NCBI RefSeq assembly: GCF_016613415.1
Contig: NZ_JACWCT010000152.1
Location: forward strand, 1 to 32,384
DNA length: 32,384 nucleotides
Direction of reading: 5' to 3'
Source of the DNA: Methylobacterium ajmalii
GTDB lineage: Bacteria > Pseudomonadota > Alphaproteobacteria > Rhizobiales > Beijerinckiaceae
Below the pieces are notes generated by a model that was not told the origin of the DNA, searched no databases, and saw nothing but the letters and a program-made list of their open reading frames with translations. This document shows, piece by piece, positions 15,210-25,936 of this stretch. The number at the start of each line of letters is the position of its first letter. The stretch's first letter is position 1. Both the position numbers and the translations under genes were made by a program.

Positions 15210-17974
15210 GGCTGACGGTCAACGGCACGAGCCACGAGGTCGCGCCCCGGCCCGGCCAATCCCTGCGCACCGTGCTGCGGGAGCTCGGCTGGTTCGGCGT
15301 CAAGAAGGGCTGCGACGCGGGCGATTGCGGCGCCTGCACGGTCCATCTCGACGGCGAGCCGCTGCATTCCTGCCTGGTGCCGGCCTTCCGGGCGGCGGAG
15401 CGGCAGGTCACCACGGTCGAGGGCCTCGCCGGCCCCTGCGCCCCCGACGACGGCGTGCCGGACGCGCTCCACCCGGTCCAGGCGGCCTTCGTCGCCGCGC
15501 AAGGGTTCCAGTGCGGGTTCTGCACCCCCGGCATGGTGATGACCGCCGCCGCCCTCGACCAGGGCCAGCGCCGCGACCTGCCGGCGGCGCTGAAGGGCAA
15601 CCTGTGCCGCTGCACCGGCTACCTGTCGATCGCATCCGCGATCGAAGGGATCGCATCCGCGATCGAGGGCCGCGCATCCGCGATCGATGGCAGCGACGGC
15701 CCGGCCGCGCCGCCCTGCCCCCAGGGCGCCCCGGCCCCGGCCAGCGCCGCGATCGTCAGCGGCCGCGCCCGCTACACTCTCGACCACGACCTGTCGGGCG
15801 CGCTCCACCTCAAGGTGCTGCGCTCGCCCCACGCCCATGCGCGGGTGGTGAGCATCGATCCCGCCGCCGCGCTGGCGGTGCCGGGCGTCGTGCGGGTGCT
15901 GACCCATGCGGACGCGCCGGACCGGCTGTTCTCCACCGCCCGGCACGAGAACCCCGCCGACGACGCCAGCGACACGCGGGTGCTCGATCCCGTCCTGCGC
16001 TTCGTCGGCCAGCGCGTCGCCGCGGTGCTCGCCGAGACGGAGGCCGCCGCCGCCGCCGGCTGCCGGGCGCTTCGGGTCGATTACGAGGTGCTGCCGGCCT
16101 GCCTCGATCCCGAGCGGGCGCTCGACCCCGATGCGCCGCTGGTCCACGGCGCGCGGCCGACGGGCGAGGACGCGCCGCCGCTCCATCCCCATCCCAACCT
16201 CGCCGCCGAGGCGCATGGCGAGATCGGCGACGTCGCGGCGGGCCTCGCGGCGGCCGACGTGGTGCACGAGGGCACCTACCGCTCGCAGCGGGTCCAGCAC
16301 GCCCATCTCGAGACCCACGCGGCGATGGGCTGGCGCGATGCCGACGGGCGCCTCGTCATCCGCTCCAGCACCCAGGTGCCGTTCCTCACCCGCGACGCCC
16401 TCTGCGCCCTGTTTGACCTCCCGCGCGAAAAAATCCGGGTCGAGTGCGGCCGGGTCGGCGGCGGCTTCGGGGGCAAGCAGGAGATGCTGACCGAGGACCT
16501 GGTGGCGCTCGCCGTGCTGGCCACCGGCCGGCCGGTGCGCTGGGAGCTGACCCGCACCGAGCAGTTCACTGCCACCACCACCCGCCACCCGATGCGGGTG
16601 CGGGTGCGCCTCGGGGCGCGTGCCGACGGCACCCTGACGGCGATCGACCTCCAGGTGCTGTCGAATACCGGCGCCTACGGCAACCATGCCGGCGGCGTGC
16701 TGCACCACGGCTGCAACGAGGTGATCGCGGTCTATCGCTGCGCCAACAAGCGGGTCGACGGCTATTCCGTCCACACCCACACCCTGCCGGCCGGCGCCTT
16801 CCGCGGCTACGGCCTGAGCCAGACCATCTTCGCGGTCGAATCCGCCATGGACGAGCTCGCCCGGGCGCTCGACCTCGATCCGTTCGAGCTGCGGCGCCGC
16901 AACGTCGTCCGCCCCGGCGACCCGATGGTCGCGACGAGCCTGGAGCCGCACGACGTGCGGTACGGCAGCTACGGCCTCGACCAGTGCCTCGACCGGGTCG
17001 CGGAGGCCCTGGCCTTGCCCCCGCCTCCGGCGCCGCCGGGCTGGCGCACGGGATCGGGCATGGCGCTGTCCATGATCGACACCATCCCGCCGCGGGGCCA
17101 CTTCGCCGAGGCGCGGATCGCGATCGAGGACGGGCGCTACGTCCTGCGCGTCGGCACGGTGGAGTTCGGCAACGGCACCTCGACGGTGCACGGCCAGATC
17201 GCCGCGGAGGTTCTCGCCACCACGCCGGACCGCATCGTCCTGCGCCAGGGCGACACGGACGCGGTGAGCCACGATACCGGCGCCTATGGCAGCACCGGCA
17301 TCGTGGTCGCCGGCCAGGCAACGTGGCGCGCCGCGGACAGCCTGGCCGCGCTGCTGCGGGGGCGCGCCGCCGCCCGGCTCGGGCTCGATCCCGCCGCATG
17401 CCGGCTCGACGGCGATGCGGTCATCGCGGGAGAGGCCCGGATACCCCTGGCCGATCTCGGCCCCGCGGAGGCCGTGGGGCATGCCGACGGCAGCCCGCGA
17501 TCGGTGGCGTTCAACGTCCAGGGCTTCCAGGTCGCGGTGCGGCCCGAGACCGGCGAGGTGCGCCTCCTGCGAAGCGTCCACGCCGCCGATGCCGGGCGGG
17601 TGATGAACCCGGTCCAATGCCGCGGCCAGATCGAGGGCGGCGTCGCCCAGGCGCTCGGCGCCGCGCTGTACGAGGACCTGGCGATCGACGCCGAGGGCCG
17701 GGTCGCGACCCCGACCTTCCGCACCTACCACATCCCGGCGATCGCCGACGTGCCCCGCACCGAGGTGATCTTCGCCGACACCCATGACGGCATCGGGCCG
17801 CTCGGCGCCAAGTCGATGAGCGAGAGCCCGTTCAACCCCGTGGCGGCGGCGCTCGCCAACGCCATCCGGGACGCGACCGGCGCACGGCTGACCGCCACGC
17901 CGTTCGCACCCGACCGGATCTACCGGCAGATCGGCACCACGACCCAGAGCGGCGAGGAGAAGCGATGGACCTGA
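15206..17974 (+). CDS. Xanthine dehydrogenase-family fused [2Fe-2S] and molybdopterin subunit
   Basis: A 922-residue fusion. Residues 1-140 form the two-cluster iron-sulfur domain: a plant-type ferredoxin cluster (Cys36, Cys41, Cys44, Cys56) and a second cluster (Cys103, Cys106, Cys134, Cys136). A linker of three 7-residue repeats (142-162) follows. The rest is the Ald_Xan_dh molybdopterin domain, with VGGGFGGKQEM, AFRGYGLSQ and the C-terminal GAKSMSESPFNP, where the Glu aligns with the catalytic glutamate of the family. It hydroxylates a purine or similar heterocycle in the cytosol. In textbook Xdh the Fe-S domain is fused to FAD; here it is fused to the Mo domain and FAD is separate. It overlaps the FAD gene by 4 bp and the permease by 10 bp. 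No XdhC maturation factor lies nearby. Confidence 0.9.
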   Translation: MRLTVNGTSHEVAPRPGQSLRTVLRELGWFGVKKGCDAGDCGACTVHLDGEPLHSCLVPAFRAAERQVTTVEGLAGPCAPDDGVPDALHPVQAAFVAAQGFQCGFCTPGMVMTAAALDQGQRRDLPAALKGNLCRCTGYLSIASAIEGIASAIEGRASAIDGSDGPAAPPCPQGAPAPASAAIVSGRARYTLDHDLSGALHLKVLRSPHAHARVVSIDPAAALAVPGVVRVLTHADAPDRLFSTARHENPADDASDTRVLDPVLRFVGQRVAAVLAETEAAAAAGCRALRVDYEVLPACLDPERALDPDAPLVHGARPTGEDAPPLHPHPNLAAEAHGEIGDVAAGLAAADVVHEGTYRSQRVQHAHLETHAAMGWRDADGRLVIRSSTQVPFLTRDALCALFDLPREKIRVECGRVGGGFGGKQEMLTEDLVALAVLATGRPVRWELTRTEQFTATTTRHPMRVRVRLGARADGTLTAIDLQVLSNTGAYGNHAGGVLHHGCNEVIAVYRCANKRVDGYSVHTHTLPAGAFRGYGLSQTIFAVESAMDELARALDLDPFELRRRNVVRPGDPMVATSLEPHDVRYGSYGLDQCLDRVAEALALPPPPAPPGWRTGSGMALSMIDTIPPRGHFAEARIAIEDGRYVLRVGTVEFGNGTSTVHGQIAAEVLATTPDRIVLRQGDTDAVSHDTGAYGSTGIVVAGQATWRAADSLAALLRGRAAARLGLDPAACRLDGDAVIAGEARIPLADLGPAEAVGHADGSPRSVAFNVQGFQVAVRPETGEVRLLRSVHAADAGRVMNPVQCRGQIEGGVAQALGAALYEDLAIDAEGRVATPTFRTYHIPAIADVPRTEVIFADTHDGIGPLGAKSMSESPFNPVAAALANAIRDATGARLTATPFAPDRIYRQIGTTTQSGEEKRWT
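15628..15690 (+). repeat. Three in-frame 21-bp tandem repeats in the Fe-S/Mo linker
   Basis: Three direct 21-bp units run at 15628-15648, 15649-15669 and 15670-15690, built on GATCGCATCCGCGATCGA. They encode IASAIEG, IASAIEG and RASAIDG at residues 142-162, exactly between the iron-sulfur and molybdopterin domains. The unit count could vary by slippage. Confidence 0.9.
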
Positions 17975-19320
17975 AGCGCGACGACGGCCTGACCGGGCCG
18001 GGCGGTTCCTCCCGAGGCGGGTTCCTGGAGCGCACCTTCGCGCTCTCGGCCCACGGCACCACCGTGCGCACGGAATTGCTCGCCGGGCTGACCACCTTCC
18101 TGACGATGGCCTACATCATCTTCGTCAACCCCAACATCCTGGGCGATGCCGGGATGCCGAAGGGGGCGGTGTTCGTCGCGACCTGCCTCGTCGCGGCGAT
18201 CGGCTCGCTGGTGATGGCGTTCTATGCCAACTACCCGATCGCGCTGGCGCCGGGCATGGGGCTCAACGCCTACTTCGCCTACGTGGTGGTGCTCCAGATG
18301 GGCTACACCTGGCAGGCGGCGCTCGGTGCGGTGTTCATCTCCGGCCTGCTCTTCATGGTCGTCACGCTGACGGGTTTGCGCCGCATCATCGTCGAGGGCA
18401 TCCCCCGGTCGATGCGCATCGCTATCACGGTCGGCATCGGGCTGTTCCTGGCGATCATCGCGCTGAAGAGCGCCGGCGTGGTGGCGGCGAGCCCGGCGAC
18501 CTTCGTCACCCTCGGCGACCTGCACAAGCCGAGCGCGGTGCTGGCGGTACTGGGCTTCCTGATCGTCGCGGTGCTCTCCGTGCGCAAGGTGCGCGGCGCG
18601 CTGCTCGCCGGCATCCTGACCGTCACGGCGTTGAGCTTCGTCGTCGCCGACAACACCTTCCAGGGTGTCGCCTCGCTGCCGCCCTCGATCGCCCCGACGC
18701 TGTTCGCCCTCGACATCACCGGCGCGCTGTCGGGCGGGCTCCTCAACGTGATCCTGGTGTTCTTCCTCGTCGAATTGTTCGACGCCACCGGCACGCTGAT
18801 GGGCGTCGCCAACCGGGCGGGACTCCTCACGCAGGGAAAGATGGAGCGCCTCGACAAGGCGCTGATGGCCGATTCCTCGTCGATCTTCGTCGGCTCGCTC
18901 CTCGGCACGTCGAGCACCACGGCCTATCTGGAGAGCGCGTCGGGCGTCGAGGAGGGCGGGCGCACCGGGCTCACCGCGGCGACGGTGGCGGTCCTGTTCC
19001 TGGCCTGCCTGTTCTTCGCGCCGCTCGCCGGCTCGGTCCCGGCCTACGCCACGGCTCCGGCTCTGTTCTACGTCGCCTGCCTGATGCTGCACGAGCTGGT
19101 CGATCTCGACTGGGACGACCTGACCGAGGTGCTGCCGGCCTGCGTGACGGCGCTCCTGATGCCCTTCACCTACTCGATCGCCAACGGCGTCGCCTTCGGC
19201 TTCATCACCTACGCGGTGATCAAGCTGCTCACCGGCCGCTTCCGGGAGGTGAAGCCGGTGGTGTGGGTGATCGCGGGCGTGTTCCTGTTCAAGTTCGTGG
19301 CGACGGGGAGTGCGCACTGA
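17965..19320 (+). CDS. NCS2-family purine permease (AzgA/GhxP type)
   Basis: A 451-residue inner-membrane permease with about 12-14 helices. The AzgA-type motifs are present: LTTFLTMAYIIFVNPNIL near residue 42, ALAPGMGLNAYFAY, LVELFDATGTLMGVANRAG, and GTSSTTAYLESASGVEEGGR. Characterised members import adenine, guanine or hypoxanthine by proton symport. The ATG overlaps the end of the Mo-subunit gene by 10 bp and is preceded by GAGGAGAAG, so it is the third gene of the purine operon. Together the genes would import a purine and oxidise it, presumably toward xanthine or urate. The substrate is inferred from family and context. Confidence 0.92.
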   Translation: MDLKRDDGLTGPGGSSRGGFLERTFALSAHGTTVRTELLAGLTTFLTMAYIIFVNPNILGDAGMPKGAVFVATCLVAAIGSLVMAFYANYPIALAPGMGLNAYFAYVVVLQMGYTWQAALGAVFISGLLFMVVTLTGLRRIIVEGIPRSMRIAITVGIGLFLAIIALKSAGVVAASPATFVTLGDLHKPSAVLAVLGFLIVAVLSVRKVRGALLAGILTVTALSFVVADNTFQGVASLPPSIAPTLFALDITGALSGGLLNVILVFFLVELFDATGTLMGVANRAGLLTQGKMERLDKALMADSSSIFVGSLLGTSSTTAYLESASGVEEGGRTGLTAATVAVLFLACLFFAPLAGSVPAYATAPALFYVACLMLHELVDLDWDDLTEVLPACVTALLMPFTYSIANGVAFGFITYAVIKLLTGRFREVKPVVWVIAGVFLFKFVATGSAH

Positions 19321-19391
19321 CGGGCGCAGCCGTCCTCAACCCTCCCGCCTCCGCGGCAGGGCTGCCCGGGCAAGGTGTAGCGCGCGGGCTC

Positions 19392-19421
19392 TCCCCTCTC
19401 CCCGCGGGCGGGGAGAGGGGA
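19392..19421. terminator. Strong bidirectional hairpin between convergent genes
   Basis: CCCCTCTCCCC (19393-19403) and GGGGAGAGGGG (19410-19420) form a perfect 11-bp stem, 12 bp with the flanking T-A pair, closing a 6-base loop. It sits between the convergent permease and lexA ends. On the plus strand CTTTTC follows at 19431. It probably terminates both transcripts, though it could also be a dispersed palindromic repeat. Confidence 0.65.
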
Positions 19422-19455
19422 AACTCGCGCCTTTTCGTGAAGACGAAGCGCCGCC

Positions 19456-20196
19456 TCAGTACTTCCGAACCAGGCTCACCAGCCGGCCCTGGATCCGCAC
19501 CCGGTCCGGCCCGAGCACCCGGGTCTCGTAGGCCGGGTTGGCGGCCTCCAACGCGATCGACGAGCCGCGGCGGCGCAGGCGCTTCAGGGTCGCCTCCTCG
19601 TCGTCGATCAGGGCCACGATGATGTCGCCGGTATTGGCGGTCTCCTGGCGGCGGATCACCACGAGGTCGCCGTCGAGAATGCCGGCCTCGATCATCGAGT
19701 CGCCGCGCACCTCCAGGGCGTAGTGCTCGCCGCTGGCGAGGAAGTCCGGCGACATCGCCACCGTGCGGCTCTGGCTCTGGATCGCCGAGATCGGCGTACC
19801 GGCGGCGATCCGGCCCATCACCGGCACGCTGACCGACTGGCCGTTCTCGTCCGAGGCCGTCGCCATGGCGGGGATGCCGGCGGGCCGCTTGGGCTCGTGA
19901 GCGCGCCCGCCCTCGACGACGCTCGGGTTGAACCGCACCACCTCGGCCCCGGCCGCGGGAGCCGTCGCCGGCCCCGTCACCGTCTCGGGGATGCGGATCA
20001 CCTCGATCGCCCGGGCCCGGTTCGGCAGGCGGCGCAGGAAGCCGCGCTCCTCAAGGGCGGTGATCAGGCGGTGGATACCCGATTTCGACTTGAGATCGAG
20101 GGCGTCCTTCATCTCGTCGAAGGACGGGGGGACGCCCGTCTCGCGCATTCTCTGCTGAATGAAGCGGAGCAGGTCCAACTGCTTACGCGTGAGCAT
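19456..20196 (-). CDS. lexA: LexA SOS repressor (S24 autoprotease)
   Basis: A 246-residue repressor. The N-terminal winged helix (1-66) opens MLTRKQLDLLRFIQ, with the recognition region PPSFDEMKDALDLKSKSGIHRLI. A long Ala/Pro/Gly linker follows, typical of alphaproteobacterial LexA. The C-terminal protease has the Ala132-Gly133 cleavage site (in GRIAAGTPI) and the Ser167/Lys205 dyad (GDSM, ATLKR). RecA filaments trigger self-cleavage and derepress DNA-repair genes. A GTTC-N7-GTTC operator lies about 60 bp upstream, so the gene should repress itself. It lies downstream of uvrB on the same strand, with a 220-bp gap containing its own promoter. Confidence 0.97.
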   Translation of the reverse strand: MLTRKQLDLLRFIQQRMRETGVPPSFDEMKDALDLKSKSGIHRLITALEERGFLRRLPNRARAIEVIRIPETVTGPATAPAAGAEVVRFNPSVVEGGRAHEPKRPAGIPAMATASDENGQSVSVPVMGRIAAGTPISAIQSQSRTVAMSPDFLASGEHYALEVRGDSMIEAGILDGDLVVIRRQETANTGDIIVALIDDEEATLKRLRRRGSSIALEAANPAYETRVLGPDRVRIQGRLVSLVRKY

Positions 20197-20254
20197 GTGA
20201 CACTCTCATCCCCGCGCTGCCGCGCTCCGGAAACAAATCGCGAACATGGTAAGC

Positions 20255-20269
20255 GTTCCGCAAGTGTTC
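20255..20269. promoter_or_regulatory. LexA operator, direct repeat GTTC-N7-GTTC
   Basis: GTTC at 20255-20258 and GTTC at 20266-20269 are separated by exactly seven bases, matching the direct-repeat LexA box of alphaproteobacteria. A GAAC at 20242-20245 adds an inverted half-site nine bases away. It lies 59 bp upstream of the lexA ATG, consistent with autorepression. Confidence 0.82.
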
Positions 20270-20416
20270 CGCAAGCGGCTTCGAAAAAGCGGCGCACGGC
20301 CGCAGCAACCGGGGTGATAGACGGGGATGTCGCGGGTCGATCGTACGATGAGGCAGGCCCCGCCCGGAATTCGACCGGCGCGGGACTGTCCGCCGCGCCG
20401 GCCCGTCGGGCGGGTG

Positions 20417-23197
<2,781 letters not shown>

Positions 23198-23241
23198 GCG
23201 GCAGATATGGCAAGCCGCACCGGGCCCGGAAAGAGCCCGCG

Positions 23242-24303
23242 TCACCGCACCTTGGCGACCGCCAGCGTGCTGCCCTCGACCAGCAGGAAGCCGACGCCGG
23301 CCCGGCGCAGGGCGGCGACGGCGGCGTGGCGGCTTCTCGCCGCCGGCCCTTCGCCGCCCTCCTCCAGGCGCCGGACGGTCGAGAGCGACAGGCCGCTCGC
23401 CCCGGCGAGGTCGCCCATCGACCAGCCGAGCAGGCCGCGGGCGGCGCGCAGGTGCGGGGCCTGCACCGCCTGCTCCAGTCCCTGCCTGATCTGCCCGGTA
23501 GGTTGCACCCGCTGCCCGCCGACGCGGGAATTCACGCTGGCCCAGCACAGGATCCCCCCGCCCGGGCCGCGCACCGGGACGAAGACGCCGCGGAACCGGC
23601 CGGTCCCGCCCTCGGCGAGACACAGGTGCTGGTCGACCGTGAAGGACCGCCCGGCGACGATCATCTCCTCGAACAGCTCGCTCACGCGCCTGCGCTCGTC
23701 CGGCGCCGTCACCCTGGTCCAGTCGGCACGGAACGCTTCCTGGCTCAGGCCCGTGAGGCTGAGGAGTTCCCGCGACGCGACGCGGAACGTCTCCGAGTAC
23801 GGCGAGGCGTGCTGCCAGGTCTGCGCCTGCTCGAACAGGATCCGGCGGCGCCGCTGCTCCTCGCGATGCAGGGCCGCCATGTGCTCGGGATCGGTCACGT
23901 CCATCAGCACGCCGGCGGCCGCCCGAGGTCGACCCTCGAGGGTGAAGTAGACCGTGCCGTGGCCGGACAGGACGCGAACCGACCCGTCCGGCCGGATTAT
24001 CCGGAATAAGTAGTTGGTGACGATGCCATCCCGCATCGCCTGCGCCCCGCCTTCGATGAGCGCGCGATCGTCCGGATGGACGAGGTTGAAGAACAGGTCT
24101 GTAGCCGGCCTCGCCGCGCCCGGCTCGAGACCGAGCAGGCGGAAGAGCCCGGGGGACCAGGTCTGCTCGTCGGTGGCGAAGGTCCAGGTCCAGGTGCCAA
24201 TCAGGCCATGGGCCTCGATCAGCTGGAGCCAATCGCGATCCGCGAAGGCCAGGGTCCGCTGCGGGCCGCCCGGGATGGCGCCCTCCGGTCCGAGCCCGCT
24301 CAC
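23242..24303 (-). CDS. PAS-PAS-XRE helix-turn-helix regulator
   Basis: A 353-residue cytosolic protein. A PAS_3-type domain (about 25-140) shows GTWTWTFATDEQTWSPGLFRLLGLEPG and FFNLVHPDDRALIE. A second PAS-like region (about 165-262) has FRVASRELLSLTGLS and VTAPDERRRVSELFEE. A short C-terminal XRE-type helix-turn-helix (about 285-350) is seen as LGWSMGDLAGASGLSLSTVRRLEEG. It is probably a ligand- or redox-responsive transcription regulator; the signal is unknown. Its ATG overlaps the LysR stop (ATGA), so the two regulators are co-translated, and uvrB follows 44 bp downstream. A C-terminal XRE domain after tandem PAS domains is not a common order. Confidence 0.75.
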   Translation of the reverse strand: MSGLGPEGAIPGGPQRTLAFADRDWLQLIEAHGLIGTWTWTFATDEQTWSPGLFRLLGLEPGAARPATDLFFNLVHPDDRALIEGGAQAMRDGIVTNYLFRIIRPDGSVRVLSGHGTVYFTLEGRPRAAAGVLMDVTDPEHMAALHREEQRRRRILFEQAQTWQHASPYSETFRVASRELLSLTGLSQEAFRADWTRVTAPDERRRVSELFEEMIVAGRSFTVDQHLCLAEGGTGRFRGVFVPVRGPGGGILCWASVNSRVGGQRVQPTGQIRQGLEQAVQAPHLRAARGLLGWSMGDLAGASGLSLSTVRRLEEGGEGPAARSRHAAVAALRRAGVGFLLVEGSTLAVAKVR

Positions 24304-25301
24304 GCGTCGACCTCCGCGGGCCGATACGGCCCGTCGATCGGCGCCGGGGCCTCGCCGGGCAGCGGCGCCGGGGCCTCGGCGGGCAGCGGCGCATCGACCC
24401 CGAGCGGGGCGGGCAGGTCCCGGTCCCAGGGCGGATCGGCGAAGCGGGCCGCCACGAACGCGACCAGGGCCCGGACCTTGGCGGGCGGATTGCGGCGCGA
24501 GGGCATCACCGCGTGCAGCGGCAGCGACGGGATCGGCCCGAGATCGAGCGCCACCAGGCTGCCACGGCGCAGGGCATCGGCGACCAGGAAGGTCGGCTGG
24601 TAGATCAGCCCGAGCCCGGCGGCGGCGGCGGCCACCAGGGCGTCGCCGTTCGAGGCGCGCAGCGAGCCCTCGACCGCCACGGTACCGCCCGCGAAGCGCC
24701 AGCCGTCGCTGCTGGCGAGGGTGTAGCCGAGGCAGTTATGGCCGCGTAGCTCCGCCGGGCGGCGGGGCCGGCCCCGCACCGCGAGATAGGACGGCGCCGC
24801 GCAGACGCACATCCGGCACGGGGCGAGCGCCCGGGCGACGAGGCGCGAATCGCGCAGATGGCCGATCCGGAGCGCCAGGTCCCAGCCCTCCTCGATCAGG
24901 TCGACCGGCCGGTCGTTGAGGCCGAGCTCGACGGCGAGGCCGGGATGGGCACGGGCGAACTCGGCGAGCGCCGGGGCGACCTGCAGCACGCCGAACGAGA
25001 CCGGCACGTTGAGCCGCAGGGTGCCGCGCGGCTCCGCCGCCTCGGCGCCGGCCTCCGCCTCGGCCTCGTCGATCTCCGCGAGGATGCGCTCGCACGCCTC
25101 GAGGTAGCGCCGGCCGGCCTCGGTCAGGGTCAGGCGGCGGGTCGAGCGGTGCAGCAGCCGGGCGCCGAGGCGCTCCTCGAGGGTGGCGACGTGCTTGGTG
25201 ACGCCGCTCTGCGACAGGCCGAGCGTCCGGGCGGCGGCCGAGAAGCTGCCGGTCGCGGCGACGCGCACGAAGGTCTGCATGGCGGTCAGCCGGTCGAGCA
25301 C
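24300..25301 (-). CDS. LysR-family transcriptional regulator
   Basis: A 333-residue regulator. The winged helix-turn-helix at about 8-66 (FVRVAATGSFSAAARTLGLSQSGVTKHVATLEERLG) precedes a LysR_substrate domain (RGTLRLNVPVSFGVLQVAPAL onward). The C-terminus is extended by a Pro/Ala/Glu-rich tail containing two near-identical 24-bp repeats. The GTG at 25301 is chosen because it gives the usual VLDRLTAMQTFV start of this subgroup; ATG 25280 lacks a ribosome-binding site. The gene is divergent from the VOC-domain gene. A perfect palindrome in the 128-bp gap is its likely operator, so it probably controls the VOC gene and itself. It is coupled to the PAS-XRE gene by ATGA overlap. Confidence 0.9.
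   Translation of the reverse strand: MLDRLTAMQTFVRVAATGSFSAAARTLGLSQSGVTKHVATLEERLGARLLHRSTRRLTLTEAGRRYLEACERILAEIDEAEAEAGAEAAEPRGTLRLNVPVSFGVLQVAPALAEFARAHPGLAVELGLNDRPVDLIEEGWDLALRIGHLRDSRLVARALAPCRMCVCAAPSYLAVRGRPRRPAELRGHNCLGYTLASSDGWRFAGGTVAVEGSLRASNGDALVAAAAAGLGLIYQPTFLVADALRRGSLVALDLGPIPSLPLHAVMPSRRNPPAKVRALVAFVAARFADPPWDRDLPAPLGVDAPLPAEAPAPLPGEAPAPIDGPYRPAEVDA
24340..24387 (-). repeat. Two 24-bp tandem repeats in the LysR C-terminal tail
   Basis: Units at 24340-24363 and 24364-24387 differ at one base. They encode the Pro/Ala-rich repeat LPAEAPAP/LPGEAPAP near the C-terminus of the LysR protein. Confidence 0.85.
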
Positions 25302-25339
25302 GGGGGCGATCTCACTCCGTGGGCGTGAAGTGAACCGAC

Positions 25340-25354
25340 GGAATGCAGCATTCC
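25340..25354. promoter_or_regulatory. Palindrome between divergent LysR and VOC genes, likely LysR operator
   Basis: GGAATGCAGCATTCC is a perfect dyad of 7-bp arms about one central base. It includes ATGC-N-GCAT. It lies 39 bp from the LysR start and 76 bp from the VOC start, the usual place for a LysR-type binding site. The assignment is inferred from position and symmetry. Confidence 0.55.
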
Positions 25355-25429
25355 ACCTTGTTTGCAACCGAGGCAGTCTACGCGGGCCGCGGGGGCGATC
25401 CCACCGGCCCAGACGCCGAGGAGAGCCCG

Positions 25430-25936
25430 ATGACGACGCCGATCGACCCGCAGACCCGTATCGGGCACGTCCACCTGCGGGTGGCCGACCTCGATCGGGC
25501 GCTCGGCTTCTATTGCGGGGTGCTCGGCTTCACGCTGATGCAGCGCTACGGCAGGGAGGCCGCCTTCGTGTCGGCCGGCGGCTACCACCACCATATCGGG
25601 CTCAACACCTGGGACAGCGCCGGCGGATCGCCGCCGCCGCCCGGGAGCACCGGGCTCTACCACGTCGCGATCCTCTACCCGACGCGGGCAGCGCTCGCCG
25701 ACGCGCTGGCCCGCCTCGACGCCGCCGGGATCCCGCTGACCGGAGCCAGCGACCACGGCGTGAGCGAGGCGCTCTACCTCGACGACCCGGACCGCAACGG
25801 GGTGGAACTGTACCGCGACCGCCCCGAGGCGGAATGGCCGCGGGACGAGGCGGGCGCCCTGCGGATGGCGACGCGCCGCCTCGACCTCGCGTCCCTGCGG
25901 GCGGAGCTTACTCGGGCGCAGATCACTCGGCCGTAG
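25430..25936 (+). CDS. VOC-family protein (catechol-2,3-dioxygenase/glyoxalase-like)
   Basis: A 168-residue vicinal-oxygen-chelate protein of two beta-alpha-beta modules. The start GHVHLRVADLDRALGFYCGVLGF is characteristic of the CatE-like extradiol dioxygenase group. Candidate metal ligands are His13, His78 (in GLYHVAILYPT) and Glu126 (in RNGVELYRDRP). A His triplet at 53-55 (GGYHHHIGLNTW) is also typical of the group. It may cleave an aromatic diol or act in glyoxalase-type detoxification. GAGGAGAG precedes the ATG. It is divergent from its probable LysR regulator, and its 3' end overlaps the convergent DUF3297 gene by 14 bp. Confidence 0.88.
   Translation: MTTPIDPQTRIGHVHLRVADLDRALGFYCGVLGFTLMQRYGREAAFVSAGGYHHHIGLNTWDSAGGSPPPPGSTGLYHVAILYPTRAALADALARLDAAGIPLTGASDHGVSEALYLDDPDRNGVELYRDRPEAEWPRDEAGALRMATRRLDLASLRAELTRAQITRP

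Noticed and set aside
14630..17785. A 1051-codon minus-strand open frame opposite the Mo/Fe-S subunit gene, and similar long antisense frames elsewhere
   Set aside because: In very GC-rich DNA, antisense frames stay open by composition. The products are Arg/Gly/Ala/His-rich without domain patterns, while the sense frame has complete family motifs.
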